Assembly (NCBI GenBank): GCA_033239525.1
Contig: BSYO01000011.1
Location: 7,841,973-7,905,972, forward strand
From: Nepenthes gracilis
Taxonomy: Eukaryota > Streptophyta > Magnoliopsida > Caryophyllales > Nepenthaceae
Length of the DNA: 64,000 nucleotides
Reading direction: 5' to 3'
Shown: piece by piece, positions 34,700-47,044 of the stretch
How the letters are laid out: every line of letters starts with the position of its first letter
Position numbering within the stretch: position 1 is the first letter of the stretch
Position numbers and translations under genes: made by a program
The notes under the pieces: model-generated
Seen by the model: the letters and a program-made list of their open reading frames with translations, nothing else
Told to the model about the DNA's origin: nothing
Databases searched by the model: none

Positions 34700-35035
34700 T
34701 TTGTGGTGACAGCCTAAAATGCGGATATATCACCATCAGTGGTTGAAGGTAAATTTATAATTTTTAAAATTTTAGCTCATATACGTTTGGATTCGGGGTC
34801 AACGTATTCATTTATATCTCCTAAATTTGTTCGTTATTTATTATCACCCTTAAATATCATGGATTTTTTATTAGTAATATCAATACCTATGGGATCTTCT
34901 TTAGTAACAGACATTATATATCTTAGGTGTATTGTTTGGGTTAATGGGTTAGAGTTGGTAGTAGATTTAATTTTATTAGCATGCATAATTTTGATATAAT
35001 TCTAGGTATAGATTAGTTAGCTAGTTATCATACTA
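34700..35035 (+). pseudogene. pol: E4 aspartic protease
   Basis: VEGKFIIFKILAHIRLDSGS, then TYSFISPKFV, has the DSG active site at about 34792-34800. Further on come the hydrophobic VNGLELVVDLILL and the decayed DIILGIDXLA-like block near 34990-35020. The ORF 34739-34999 stops where the frame shifts. Equivalent to 40950-41270 in E6. Confidence 0.72.
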
Positions 35036-35049
35036 ATGTAAATTATTTT

Positions 35050-35925
35050 CATAAGAGGATGTATTTTTTGATCTCAGATTGTGAACTATTTTACTTTCAC
35101 AGAATAATACAAGAATAATCCTCATATATGATTTCAGTATTACATACTTGCTATTTGATGAAGAGTGGCTATCAAGTCTATTTGGCCTATACAATTATAA
35201 CTGGGAGTCATAATGTTTTGGCAATGGACATTTCGGTGGTATGTAAATTTGGGGATATTTTTCTATAATACCTTCCAGGATTACCACCAAACTGAGAGAT
35301 TGGGGATGTTTTTCAAGAAGATTTTTTAGAATTACCGCCAAACAAAGAGATTGATTTCATAAGAGGATACATTTTTCAATCCTGGGTTTTGAACTATTTT
35401 ACTATCAATGAGTAATGCAAGATCAATCCTCATATATGATTTTGACATTGCATACTCGCCATTTGATGATGAGTAGATGTCAAGCCTACTTGGCCAATGC
35501 AATTACAATTAGGAGTTATAGTGTTCCAATAAGGAACATACCGGTGGTATGTGAATTCGAGGATATTTTTTTAGAAGATCTTTTGGGATTACCTTCAAAC
35601 CAAGATATTGAGGATGTTTCTTTAGAAGGTTTTTTGGGATTATTGTCAAACCGAAAGATTGTTTTAACAAGAGGGTACATTTTTCAATCCTGAGGTGTGA
35701 ACCATTTTACTTTCAAGGGCCAATACAAGAACAATCCCCATACATGATTTCGGCATTGCATGCTTACCATTTGATAAGGAGTATATGTTAAGCCTACTTG
35801 GCCTATGCAATTACAATTGGGAGTCATAGTGTTTCGGTACAGAACATACCGGTGGTATGCAAATTTGAGAATTCTTTTTAGAAAATCTTTTAGAATTATC
35901 GCTAAACCGAGAAATTGTGTTTGAA
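35050..35925 (+). repeat. Three tandem copies of the E4 protease-RT linker
   Basis: Units start at about 35050, 35358 and 35669, each near 310 bp. Each opens with AAGAGG(A/G)T(A/G)(T/C)ATTTTT and contains CATATATGATTT or CATACATGATTT, then TGGCCTA or TGGCCAA and a GGTGGTATG block. They end with the (D/E)IF/VF-ED-L-LP-N-EI text, where E6 has a single LPDELLGLSPRREIEF linker. They precede the RT start at 35930-35965. Confidence 0.8.
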
Positions 35926-37404
35926 ATTAAAATCACGCTTGGGGTAGCGCCCATATCTAAGGCTCACGTCTCAAATTTTGATTCCAATATTAACTCTTAA
36001 TCAATTTATTATGTCTTAACTAATTATTCCTCCAATCAATCATTCTGATGTAAACTCTATGTTAATGACTCTACCGACCATAGTAAAATAAACACAATAT
36101 TATACACAGGACCCAAAACGATAGCCACATCACATGTGGCTTCTGACACCAACCCAAAATGTGTCGTCAGACCTTACTTATATAAAGAATGATACTTGCT
36201 CAATACAAAATCAGAGTGTACAATTGCAAAAGTATAAATTATAAACTACTGGACATCCTCATAATACAATCACAACCCATAGTAACAAAATCTGAAACAA
36301 CCGACACTTAACATACATCATCGACTACAATTCTATACACTATCTGGAAAACCAAACCATGAATCAGATGCTACCTGATCATAGTACAACATGTAAAAGT
36401 CTATCCAAAAACTAGACTTAATACATTAAACATTATCCAAAAATCATTAAACGACATTTAACATTTATAAAATTCTAAACTAAAACTCTTCGAATAATTT
36501 CGATCTTCACTCCTGCTCATCCATTAAGAACTTTTATATCTAATTTGAGAGGGTTAGTAAAATAATAAGAAAATGAGACAAAAGCTCAGTAGGACACATA
36601 ATATAGCCATGAACATGTATACTTTGCATTTAAAACATATCAGAAGAACTATAAATCATAATTAAATGTAATGACATGGATTTGTGTAGGAAAATTTTCA
36701 TAATACATTTTTAGATTTTTTTTATCATATTTTTATTCTATTTAAATCGCCAAATTATACTTAATTCTGATTTTTCTTAAGGATCAGGGTTAATAGGCCT
36801 TACCGATTAAATGAGCAAATAATCAAAACCCAAGTTGTGTATACTTCAATACAACCGAAAGTCATACATAACTATTAAAGACTCATAATTGGACCGTCTA
36901 CATATCACTCTATAGATGGGACTAAACGCCGCTTTTCTTCCATAGATAATAGGCTCCAAATACCACTATAATATACTAAGGCATATTATAATATACTACC
37001 CACTGAATAATAGCTTTGGTCTAATATAATTCTTAGAAAAAATCCTATACTTTTTTTCATAATTCTTAAATTTCTCACTCCTCGAGAAATGATCATAATT
37101 CTTATCTTAATTGTAGAATTTTTCTTTATAATTTCATAAATTCTTGTCATGTAAAACTTATTCTTTCTTGGGATGCTAAATTGGCATGTAATGTAGAAAA
37201 ATTCAGCATATGATGTATAACTCAGTAAGTATATCAAAATTTCAAACCATGTAGGTAAAATTATGTATATGTTTTAGCTCATGTAAGATATATATTTGAT
37301 AGTTTAAAATATATGGAGTCTTATATACAAATTTAAGACATATAAGAGTAAATTAAGTTATAATTTCAGCATGGATTCAAAATGGTGATGTAGAAATCAA
37401 TAAC

Positions 37405-39755
37405 TGTAATGTACCAAATTCTTGGGATCTTCTATCATTGAAAATATAAGGACCAAATTCTTTTGTGGTGAGAGAATGGCAAAGAGGTGAAGGGAAATTA
37501 ACCCGGTCAACCCCAGTTGACCGGAAGATATGATGAGAAAATTACTCCGGACAACTAGCGTTGACCGGAAAACGTGAGGAAAAATGTAACCGGTCAACAC
37601 TAGTTGACTGGAAACGTGAAGGAAAGCTTATTCGATCTACACCAATTGACCGGAAGGGAAGAAGGAGGCCAGAAGTATTGAGACGAGAGAAAGCCATGAA
37701 GGCTGGCCGTCATGTAACCCAACTTACCAGTCAACGCAATATTGCCCAAGTTTCAATAAACGCAAGTTTTCCGGAGACTTTGATCTCCTAAAAACAAGTA
37801 GAAACAGTGATTTTCGGAGACCTTTGGCAAGAATCCGGAGATCGCTTTTCTAGAGGTCGTTGATAGGCTCTCGTGAGGCCATTTTCGGAGGCTATTCAGA
37901 CGGCTTCCGGAGACGATAAATGTGAGATGAAACTTATCCGATCAATGCCAGTTGACCGAAAATAATGAAGCCCTTACAAAATGTAAAGTCAGAAAATTAT
38001 GCCTAAGTAGGTAACCGACTTTCAACCACCCTCAGAGTGGTTGACCTGCTCTACCTACTACCATCAGGCCAAAGGTCCATAAGTAAGAACAGGAGAGTGT
38101 AAGGAAAAATGCTAGGAAGAGACTCCCAGCCGAGTTTCTTAGTGAAGGAACCCAGAATTCCAGGACGAAGTAAAGAGATTCAGGCAAGTATACTCACCCT
38201 ATTTTAAGATCATGTTTGTAATGCAAATATACCTTGGTTTTAATGAATTTATGTTAAAGTTTGACAAAGAATATTGTTAAGTTTCTATGTGAAAGCATGC
38301 TATGGTAATTTGCTTTGATCTTCTGAATTAACCGCATGTTTAAATGAAGCCCTGTTATTCCATAATGTCTGGCTATTTTACTTAAAATACACGAAATCTG
38401 GTTAATTGCTGACCTGCATGAGATTCGATATTTGCATGTTCTAAAAAGTTTGGCTATTTCACGTTTAAAAGACCTCCGGCTTTGTTAAAGAAAAGGTATT
38501 CGACTTTGATAAAAGACCTCCGACTTTTGATATATGACCTCCGACATTGTTAAAAAGGTATTCGGCTTATGATAAATGACCTCTAGCTTTTAACATAAGA
38601 CCTCTGGTTTTTGATGAATGAGACCTCCGACACTTTGATAAAAAATCTTCGATTTTAAGATGTTAAAGGAAAGGCCGTGGACTTCAATCGTTTGAAATTA
38701 AGGACAAAGGCTAAAAGAACAAGGAAAAATGTATGTAATATGGACAGTAAGTGGAACTCTATGACTTTCGACTTTTGAACTATGATAGATGGCCATCGAA
38801 CGATATGAATTATGAATCGAGTTTCCATTAAGCTTGCTGTTAAAATTGGATGAAGGATATTGGAGTGACAATCGAGGACTGCCTTTGGGCTACGGGGGAA
38901 TTTCTGGTGGCACAAGGCTTATGGATTACGGCCCTGTATGCCGGGTAAAAGGTATTACCGCCCACCTCTGGGAGTATAATAGGAGGATATGACCTTAGGT
39001 TGTGAGGTAGCACACAACCCTTCCTCGATGTTGTCCGCTCCCGTCCGGTCCCTAAAGATAAGAATTTTGCACGGTTTTATGAATTTTTTGACGTTGAAGA
39101 CAAGACACCAAGAATAAGAACAAAGATTTTCGAACTTAAGAAGAAATGATATGGTGATTTTCGCATGCTAAGTTTATGTTATGAATCTCTACTTTGATCC
39201 GATGATATGTATGTTAATGTTTTCCACATGTGGGTACCTTGCTGGGATTTGTAGTTCACTCTTGCTATTTTTCAAATGATGAGAAGCTTATGGAGGATGA
39301 AATTGAATAGAGTCATGTGGCGTAGTTAGACGACATAGCTGGCCGGAGCTAATCAACGAAGGAGTGAAGGAATTGATGTATTTTCTTTTGATATTTTGGG
39401 AAAAACTTGTAAAACATTTTCCCTGTAAAAGAATTAATGGATATTAGTATGTTTCTGTAATTACTATATGGGAGAATGAAGTTTGACATTCCTAGTAGCA
39501 TCTAAATTCATGTCAAGGTCATTGTGACCGACTGACCTTAATGTTGGCCGGTCAGGTATGAGGTTAAACTTTGATGGCCAACTCAAGGAGTTCGGCCTTA
39601 AGCGATCCTGTGTATGCATAATCCAAGATAAAAATAGAAGAAAAGAAAGAAAAAAAATTTTTTATGTCCACCTAGTTAGTATTTATACCATATATGTTGT
39701 AAAGGTTAGGCTTGACGGCAGCCGTATGTGGTAGAATACATTCGGGGCCGTCACA
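37405..39755 (+). repeat. E6 5' LTR
   Basis: 2351 bp. It has repeated GGTCAAC/GTTGACCGG words at 37497-37660, a TATA-like CCATAAGTAA near 38077 and a cluster of GACCTCCGAC-TTTGATAAA words at 38485-38650. The ATAATAGGAGGATA block at 38976-38989 is shared with related LTRs. About 100 bp near 37580-37690 are absent from the 3' LTR. Confidence 0.9.
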
Positions 39756-39757
39756 AC

Positions 39758-39770
39758 TGGTATCAGAGAA
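39758..39770 (+). other. E6 primer-binding site
   Basis: TGGTATCAGAGAA two bases after the LTR, matching the 3' end of plant initiator tRNA-Met as used by chromoviruses. Confidence 0.8.
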
Positions 39771-39909
39771 AATTGAGATGCTTTAAGTTTGATCTAAATC
39801 GATACGGAAACTTAGAACAGGATTAGTTCAGGCTGAAGGGGGTTAGCATTACTTATGCTTAGGACAGAGTACTATGCGTTAGCCGCCTTTGGCTAGTAGT
39901 CTGATCAAA

Positions 39910-40905
39910 ATGTTCTTTTCAGAAATCAAAGTCGTTGCTGAGGAAATATCTAATAGAGGAAAATGATCCGTCTGGACTAACAACCCTTCGGAGCCGGAGA
40001 CAATGTACTTGAATCTGCTGGATAGGATGGCTAATGTCATGGAAGCCTTGGCTCCACCAACTCTGGTGACCGCCCCAATTCCTGTTCATCAGGAACGTCG
40101 GTCTATGATCGCTTTACCAATGAGCGAATTCCTTAATTCTCTGGAGAACCCGACCCGTTGACGGCAGACACCTAGATCCAACGATTAAAGAAGGTGTTTA
40201 CAGTGATTAAGTGTCCTACTGGAGATAAGGTCCTATTTGCCACCCATAAGCTGGTGGGTGAGGCCCACCACTAGTGGGAGATGCAGAAGAGAGTCTTTGA
40301 TGTGCTAGAGAAGGAAATTACTTGGGAAATGTTCGAAGCAGCATTATTGGAGAAATACTTTCCTGCTAACCTTCGCGGATAGAAGGAAGATGAATTCCTT
40401 CGCTTAAGGCAATGCACTCGCACCGTGGCCGAGTATGATGCAAAATTTGTGGAACTGTCCCGCTGTACTCCTTATATGGTGGAAGATTAGGAAAGAAATG
40501 CTAGAAGGTTCTTTCAAGGATTAAGAGATGATATTAGGAAACATCTCTCAACTTTGAAGTTGGCTACATATGGAGAGGTGTTAGAAAGGGCCGTTATTTA
40601 TGAGAATGAGCTGGAAAGAGGAAAATTCTTCAGGTAGAGGACTTTTAATCAGGCTTCAAGAGCCAGTGCTAGTGGAGGACCTTCAAAGAAGGCAAAACCG
40701 TTAAGGTCCAGTAGGGAGCAGGACCAATCCGTACAGACTTCCCAAGCATCCAACAATCCATGTGCTCATTACGGAAGGTCGCATGAAGCGAAGCCATGCT
40801 ATAAGAAGCTGGGAGTCTGCTATAACTGTGGCCAGGGTGGACACATGATCAAGGACTGCCCACTCACCAAGCGAGCCCCAGAATTTAAGTCCCCCATTCT
40901 AGCCA
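39910..40905 (+). pseudogene. gag: E6 gag
   Basis: Chromovirus Gag. The middle reads, with stops, through LMNxMANVMEALA near 40020, QRLKKVF-like near 40180 and FLRLRQCTRTVAEYDAKFVE near 40395-40455. EERNARRFFQGLRDDIRKHL is near 40490-40545, and GEVLERAVIYENELERG near 40570-40620. The zinc knuckle CYNCGQGGHMIKDC is intact at 40818-40859. In-frame stops (for example 40158, 40274, 40381 and 40488) sit where CAG, CGA or TGG codons are expected. The frame continues into the protease without an evident stop, as usual in Tekay elements with a single gag-pol ORF. Confidence 0.8.
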
Positions 40906-41430
40906 AGGTGTTCGCTGTTTCTGCAAAGGAGGCCGAAGCCTCTACTGAGATAGTGGAAGGTAAACTTTCCATCTGTGGCAATTTTAGTCATGTGCCCTTT
41001 GACTCAGGATCCACCCACTCGTTTGTCTCCCATGATTTTACAAAATGTCTTACGATACTCCCCCAAGTTCTTAGCTGTCCATTGATGGTCGCCTCGCCTA
41101 TAGGGTCATCAGTAATTTTAGATGTTATGTATCCGGAGTGTCAGGTTGAGTTGAATGGATTCTTAATGCCCGTTAACCTAGTTTTGCTAGAAATAAAGGA
41201 CTTTGATGCAATCCTAGGAATGGATTGGTTGGCAAAGTATCATGCCAGTATCCATTGTTTCCAAAAAAGAGTGAAATTCACTATCCCTAGAAACAAACCC
41301 TTTTATATTCAGGGAGTCCGGCGGAAGGGAGCATCCTACTTCATTTTGGCCCTCCATGCCCGGTACTTGATGAGTAATGGGTGCCAAGCCTACCTAGCCT
41401 TCGCTAGTGTGACTGAGGGTCAATGAAGTC
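40906..41430 (+). pseudogene. pol: E6 aspartic protease
   Basis: In the open piece 40845-41426. Active site FDSGSTHSFVSH with Asp at 41001-41003; then PLMVASPIGSSVILDVMYPE, GFLMPVNLVLLEIKDFDAIL and GMDWLAKYHASIHC, the conserved end of the chromovirus protease. A linker follows, ending at the TGA 41424. Locally intact; only the rest of the polyprotein is broken. Confidence 0.85.
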
Positions 41431-42790
41431 TGGCTAAAGAGATTCCTGTGGTATATGAGTTCAAAAACCTATTACCTGATGAATTACTTGGGCTATCACC
41501 CAGACGGGAGATAGAATTTGAAATAAAATTTGTGCCAGGATCAGCACCAATATCTAAAGCACCGTATAGGATGGCGTCAGTTGAACTTAAGGAATTAAAA
41601 CAACAATTGTAGGAGTTATTAGATAAGGGCTTTGTCCGGCCGAGTGTGTCTCCATGGGGTGCACCGGTCCTATTTGTAAGAAAGAAAAATGGAACCTTAA
41701 GGTTGTGCGTGAATTATCGGGAATTGAACAAGATTACCATTAAGAATAAATATCCCTTGCCAATGATAGACGACCTCCTTGATTAGTTGCAAGGAGCTTG
41801 TGTATTCTAAAAAATCGACCTTAGGTCTGGTTATCATCAGCTTTGAATCAGAAAGGATGATGTAGCAAAGACTGCCTTCCGAACTAGATATGGGCACTAT
41901 GAATTTATAATGATGCCATTTGGATTAACTAATACTCCAACCGCATTTATGGACTTGATGAATTGAGTTTTTTAGCCCTATTTGGATAAATTTATGATAA
42001 TCTTTATTGATGACATCCTTATTTATTCGAAAAGTCATGAAGATCATGAGGAACATTTAAGGATTACGCTTCTAATTCTTAGGGAACACCAGCTATTCGC
42101 CAAATTAAATAAGTGTGAATTCTGGTTAGAAAAAGTAGGATTCCTTGGTCATATCATTTCCAAGGAGGGTATTTCTGTTGACCCTAAGAAGGTGGAGGCA
42201 GTGGTGAAATGGAACTGGCCAACCTCTGTGACCGAGGTACGGAGCTTTTTAAGCATGGCCGGATATTACTGACGATTTGTGGAGAACTTCTCCTGAATTG
42301 CCTTGCCACTTACCCAACTAACAAAGAAAGAGGTCAAGTTTGATTGGACTGACAATTGTGAAGGAAGCTTTCAGGTACTAAAAAACTGGCTTACTTATGC
42401 ACCGGTCCTAACTATTCCAGATGAATTAGGAGGGCTAATTGTCTATTGTGATGCCTCAAAGTTTAGATTGGGATGTGTTTTAATGTAGCACGGTAGGGTG
42501 GTCTCCTATAGATCGTGCCAATTAAAGGATCATGAAAGGAATTATCCAACTCACGATCTAGAATTGGCAGCAGTAGTATTCGCACTAAAAATCTGGAGAC
42601 ATTACCTGTATGGTGAGAGATTCTTGGTCTACTCCGATCATAAAAGTTTAAAGTATTTATTCTCTAAAAAAAACTGAACATGTGGCAGTGAAGATGGATT
42701 GAATTTCTAAAGGATTATGACTGTGAGATTCAGTACGAGTTGGGTAAGGCCAATGTAGTCGTCGATGACTAAGTCGACAACCAAGTATCT
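41431..42790 (+). pseudogene. pol: E6 reverse transcriptase and RNase H
   Basis: RT starts PGSAPISKAPYRMA; then [41 protein letters not shown] and [15 protein letters not shown]. The catalytic FIDDILIYS has its aspartates at 42009-42014; EKVGFLGHIISKEGISVDPK follows. RNase H: LIVYCDASKFRLGCVLM, then [20 protein letters not shown] and [12 protein letters not shown]. Stops at 41611, 41785, 41846, 41966, 41974, 42271, 42294 and 42486 nearly all fit Gln, Arg or Trp codons changed by C-to-T. A frameshift lies after 42660. Confidence 0.85.
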
Positions 42791-43860
42791 TGTCAAGGAT
42801 GTAGGTCAAGCAAATAGAGATGTTGGACTATCTAATACACTATGACATCCAATGATATATTCAAGGAAAGCGAATGATTTTAGCATACCTTTAAGTTCAG
42901 CTAGAGGTGACAAATGAGGTCAGGAGAGAGCAGGTGAATGATCCCTTTCTTATGAATATCATGAGTGGTCTGAATAGAGATTCCCGAAGTGATTTTTATG
43001 TTAGGCCGGATGGAGCATTAAGGTTTAGGGACCAATTATGTGTGTCGGACGATAAGGAATTGAAAGAGAAAATTTTGAAGGAAGCCCATCAATCACGGTA
43101 TACAATTCATCCAAGAGTCAATAAGATGTACCAGGACTTAAAGAAAACGTTCTGGTAGAGGAATATGAAGAGGGACATCACGGCTCATGTAGGGAGATGT
43201 CTTGTGTGCTAGCGAGTGAAAGCAGAAAGGAGAAAGCCATCTGGGCTATTACAACCAATGCCGCTTCCAGGCTGAAAATAGGAGGATATTGCCATGGACT
43301 TCGTGACCGGTCTACCAAGGACGCCAAGAAAATATAATGCTGTTTGGGTTATAGTTGACCAACCGATAAAGTCAACCTATTTCCTAGCAATCCGGACGAC
43401 TTACTCCCGTGATAAATTGGCCCAACTGTATGTGATAGAAGTCGTCAGGCTTCATGGTGTGCCTGCCTCTATTGTATCTGATAGGGACCCTCGCTTTGTT
43501 TCGAGGTTTTGGAAGAGCTTGCATAAGAAATTGAAAACGGAGTTAAAATTCAGTACCGCTTATCATCCGCAAACTGATGGTCAACCAGAATGGAAGATTC
43601 AGATCCTTGAGGATATGTTAAGAGCCTCGGTCTTGGAAATGAAAGGGACTTGGGATAATTTCTTGGCCTTGGCAGAATTCACATATAATTACAGTTATCA
43701 AGCCAACATAGGCATGGCTCCTTTTAAAGCGTTGTATGGAAGAAAATATAGATCACCGATCCACTGGGAGGAGCCAGGAGATAAAAAAATTTTGGGTCCA
43801 GAAATTATTAAAGAGACGATGAAAAAGATAAAGCTAGTAGATAAGAATTTAAGGGTTACC
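42791..43860 (+). pseudogene. pol: E6 integrase
   Basis: Zinc-binding part: EAHQSRYTIHPRVNKMYQDL at 43080-43140, then HVGRCLVC. Stops at 43156 (Trp expected), 43211 (Gln expected) and 43274. The core is open from 43294: MDFVTGLPRTP with Asp at 43297-43299, VSDRDPRF with Asp at 43480-43482, HPQTDGQPEWKIQ with Glu at 43588-43590. The DDE triad is therefore preserved. It continues through ALAEFTYNYSYQANIGMAPF and YGRKYRSPIHW. Confidence 0.88.
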
Positions 43861-44345
43861 CGGAGTAGACAAAAGAGCTATGCAGATCAGAGGAGATCTA
43901 CATTGAAGTTTGATGTAGGCGACTTTGTATTCCTAAAAGTGTCGCCATTTAAAGGGACATCCAGATTCGGGGTAAAAGGAAAGCTGAAGCCACGATTTAT
44001 TGGCCCCTTCGAGGTTTCAGAAAGGATCGGAGAGGTGGCCTACAGACTGGCCCTACTACCAAGCTTGGTGAAAGTATATGACGTGTTTCATGTATCAATG
44101 CTTTGGAAATATGTCCATGATCCTGCACATGTGATTGAGTTTGAGCATTTGACAATTGACAAGGACTTATCCTATGTAGAGGAATCGATGCAGATTTTGG
44201 ATCGAAAAGAACAAAGGCAACGTACAAAATCAATCTCCTTGATAAATGTACTCTAGAAGAATCACTCGCCTGAAAAAGCAACTTAGGAACGAGAGGAAGA
44301 GATTCGAAACAAGTATCCCCACTTGTTTTGTTGAGGTTAGTAACT
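43861..44345 (+). pseudogene. pol: E6 integrase C-terminus and chromodomain
   Basis: SRQKSYADQRRSTLKFDVGD (GPY/F-type region near 43860-44080, GPFEVSERIGEVAYRLAL), then VFHVSMLWKYVHDPAHVIEF. The chromodomain-like part is YVEESMQILDRKEQRQRTKS, followed by KNHSPEKAT and EREEEI-like text to about 44325. It is broken by a TAG at 44254 and another at 44284 (Trp expected). Such chromodomains are thought to steer integration to heterochromatin. Confidence 0.8.
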
Positions 44346-44380
44346 TTATTTAAAATTTTAAGGATGAAATTTCTATAAGT

Positions 44381-44390
44381 AGGGGAGAAT
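44381..44390 (+). other. E6 polypurine tract
   Basis: AGGGGAGAAT directly before the 3' LTR. Confidence 0.7.
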
Positions 44391-47044
44391 TGTAATGTAC
44401 CAAATTCTTGGGATCTTTTGTCATCGAAAATATAAGGACCAAATTCTTTTGTGGAGAGAGAATGGCAAAGAGGTGAAGGAAAATTAATTCGGTCAACGCT
44501 AGTTGACCGGAAAACGTGAGGAAAAACGTAACCCAACTTACCAGTCAACGCAATATTGACCAAGTTTTAATAAATGCAAGTTTTCCAGAGACCTTGATCT
44601 CCGGAAAATAAGTAGAAATAGTGATTTCCGGAGACTTTTGGCAAGAATCCGGAGACCACTTTTCCAAAGGTCGTTGATAGGCTCTCGGGAGGTCATTTCC
44701 AGAGGCCATTTAGATGGCTTCCGGAGACGATAAACGTGAGACGAAACTTATCTGGTCCAATGCCATTGACTGAAAATAATGAAGCTCTTACAAAATGTAA
44801 AGTCAGGAAGACCATGCCTAAGTAGGTAACCGACTTTCAATCACCCCCAGAGTGGTTGACCTGCCCTACCTACTACCGTTAGACCAAAGGCCCATAAATA
44901 AGAACTAGAGCGTGTAAGGAAAAAGGCTAGGAAGAGACTCTTGGCCGAGTTTCTTAGTGAAGGAACCAAAAATTTCAGGACAAAGTAAAGAGATTTAGGC
45001 AAGTGTACTCACCCTATTTTAAAATCATGTTTGTAATGCAAGTATACCCTGGTTTTGATGAATTTATGTTAAAGTTTGACAAGAAATATTGTTAAGTTTC
45101 TACGTGAAAGCATGCTATGGTAATTTGCTTTGATCTTCTGAATTAACCGCATGTTTAGAGGAAGCCCTGCTATTTCATATTGTCTGGCTATTTTACTTAA
45201 AATGCACGAAATCTGGTTAATTGCTGACCTGCATGTAATTCGATATTTGCATGTTCTAAAAAGTTCAGCTATTTCACGTTTAAAAGACCTCCGACTTTGT
45301 TAAAGAAAAGGTATTTGACTTTGATAAAAGACCTTCAACTTTTGATATATGACCTCCGACTTTGTTAAAAAGGTATTCGGCTTATGATAAATGACCTCCG
45401 GCTTTTGACATAAGACCTCTGGTTTTTTATGAATGAGGCCTCTGACACTTAGATAAAAGATCTTCGGTTTTAAGACGTTAAAGGAAATGCTACAGACTTC
45501 AATTGTTTGAAGTTAAGGACAAAGGCTAAAAGAACAAGGAAAAATGTATGTAATATGGACAGCAAGTGGAACTTTATGACTTCTGACTTTTGAACTATGA
45601 TAGATGACCATCGAACGATATGAATTATGAACCGAGTTTCCATTAAACTTGCTATTAGAATTAGATGAAGGATATTGGAGTGAAACTCGAGGACTGCCCT
45701 TGGGCCACAAGGAAATTTCTGGTGGCACAAGGCTTATGGACTACGGCCCCGTATGCCGGGTAAAAGGCATTACCGTCCACCTCTGGGAGTATAATAGGAG
45801 GATACGACCTTAGGTTGTGGGGTAGCACACAACCCTTCCTCGATGTTGTCTGCTCCCGTCCATTCCCTAAAGATGATAAGAATTCCGCACGATTTTATGA
45901 ATTTTCTGACATTGAAGACAAGGCACCAAGAATAATAACAAAGATTTTCGAACTTAAGAAGAAATGACATGGTGATTTTCGCATGCTAAGTTTATGTTAT
46001 GAACCTCTACTTTGATTCGATGATATGTATGTTAATTTTTTCTGCATGTGGGTACCTTGCTCGGCTTTGTAGCTCACTTTTACTGTTTTTCAGATGATGA
46101 GAAGCTTTTGGCCATCGAACGATATGAATTATGAACCGAGTTTCCATTAAACTTGCTGTTAAAATTGGATAAAGGATATTGTAGTGACACTTGAGAACTA
46201 CTCTTGGGCCACAAGGGAATTTCTGGTGGCACAAGGCTTATGGACTACGGCCCCGTATGCCGGGTAAAAGGCATTACCGCCCGCCTCTGGGAGTATAATA
46301 GGAGGATACGGCCTTAGGTTGTGGGGTAACACACAACCCTTCGTCGTTGTTGTCCGCTCTCGTCCAGTCCCTAAAGATGATAAGAATTTCGCACGGCTTT
46401 ATGAATTTTCTAACATTGAAGACAAGACACCAAGAATAATAACAAAGATTTTCGAACTTAAGAAGAAATGACATGGTGATTTTCGCATACTAAGTTTATG
46501 TTATGAACTTCTACTTTGATACGATGATATGTATGTTAATTTTTTCTGCATGTGGGTACCTTGCTCGGCTTTGTAGCTCACTCTTGCTGTTTTTCAGATG
46601 ATGAGAAGCTTATGGAGGATGAAATTGAATAGAGTCATGTGGCGTAGTTAGACAGCATAGCTGGCTAGAGCTGATCGGCGAAGGAGTGAAGAAATTGATG
46701 TATTTTCTTTTAATGTAAAGAATTAATGGATATTAGTATGTTTCCGTAATTACTATATGGGAGAATAAAGTTTAACATTTCTAGTAGCATCTAAATTCAT
46801 GTCAAGGTCTTTGTGACTGAGTGACTTTAATGTTGGCCGGTCAGGTATGAGGTTAAACTTTGATGGCCAACTCAAGGAGTTCGGTTTTAAGTAATCCTGT
46901 GTAAGCGTAATCCAAGATAAAAATAGAAGAAAAGAAAGAAATAAAAATTTTTATGTCCACCTAGTTAGTATCTATACCGTATATGTTGTAAAGGTTAGGC
47001 TTGACGGTAGTTGTATGTGATGGAATACGTCCGAGGCCGTCACA
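44391..47044 (+). repeat. E6 3' LTR, with internal 504-bp tandem duplication
   Basis: 2654 bp, homologous to 37405-39755. TATA-like CCATAAATA at 44892-44900. It is longer than the 5' copy because about 504 bp are repeated in tandem (45608-46111 and 46112-46609), partly offset by the absence of about 100 bp near its start. Confidence 0.9.
45608..46609 (+). repeat. 504-bp tandem duplication in E6 3' LTR
   Basis: Both units begin CCATCGAACGATATGAATTA and end with TTTTTCAGATGATGAGAAGC. The 5' LTR has one copy, so it arose after insertion of E6, or by template switching in the last replication round. The paired minus-strand ORFs at 45770-45970 and 46274-46474 are products of it, not genes. Confidence 0.9.

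Larger units (their letters stand above)
37405..47044 (+). mobile_element. E6: complete-structure Tekay/Del Ty3/gypsy element, coding parts decayed
   Basis: LTRs 37405-39755 and 44391-47044, both starting TGTAATGTACC and ending GCCGTCACA. Flanks ATAAC (37400-37404) and ACAAC (47045-47049) differ by one base, a likely 5-bp duplication. Inside: an exact tRNA-iMet primer site, gag with zinc knuckle, protease, RT, RNase H, integrase, a group-II-like chromodomain and polypurine tract AGGGGAGAAT. The LTRs are the most alike of the window, so it is the youngest large element apart from local duplications. Stops in pol prevent autonomy. Confidence 0.9.

Noticed and set aside
43997..44563. 188-aa minus-strand ORF
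   Set aside because: Lies antisense to the E6 integrase C-terminus, chromodomain and LTR start; codes no recognisable domain.
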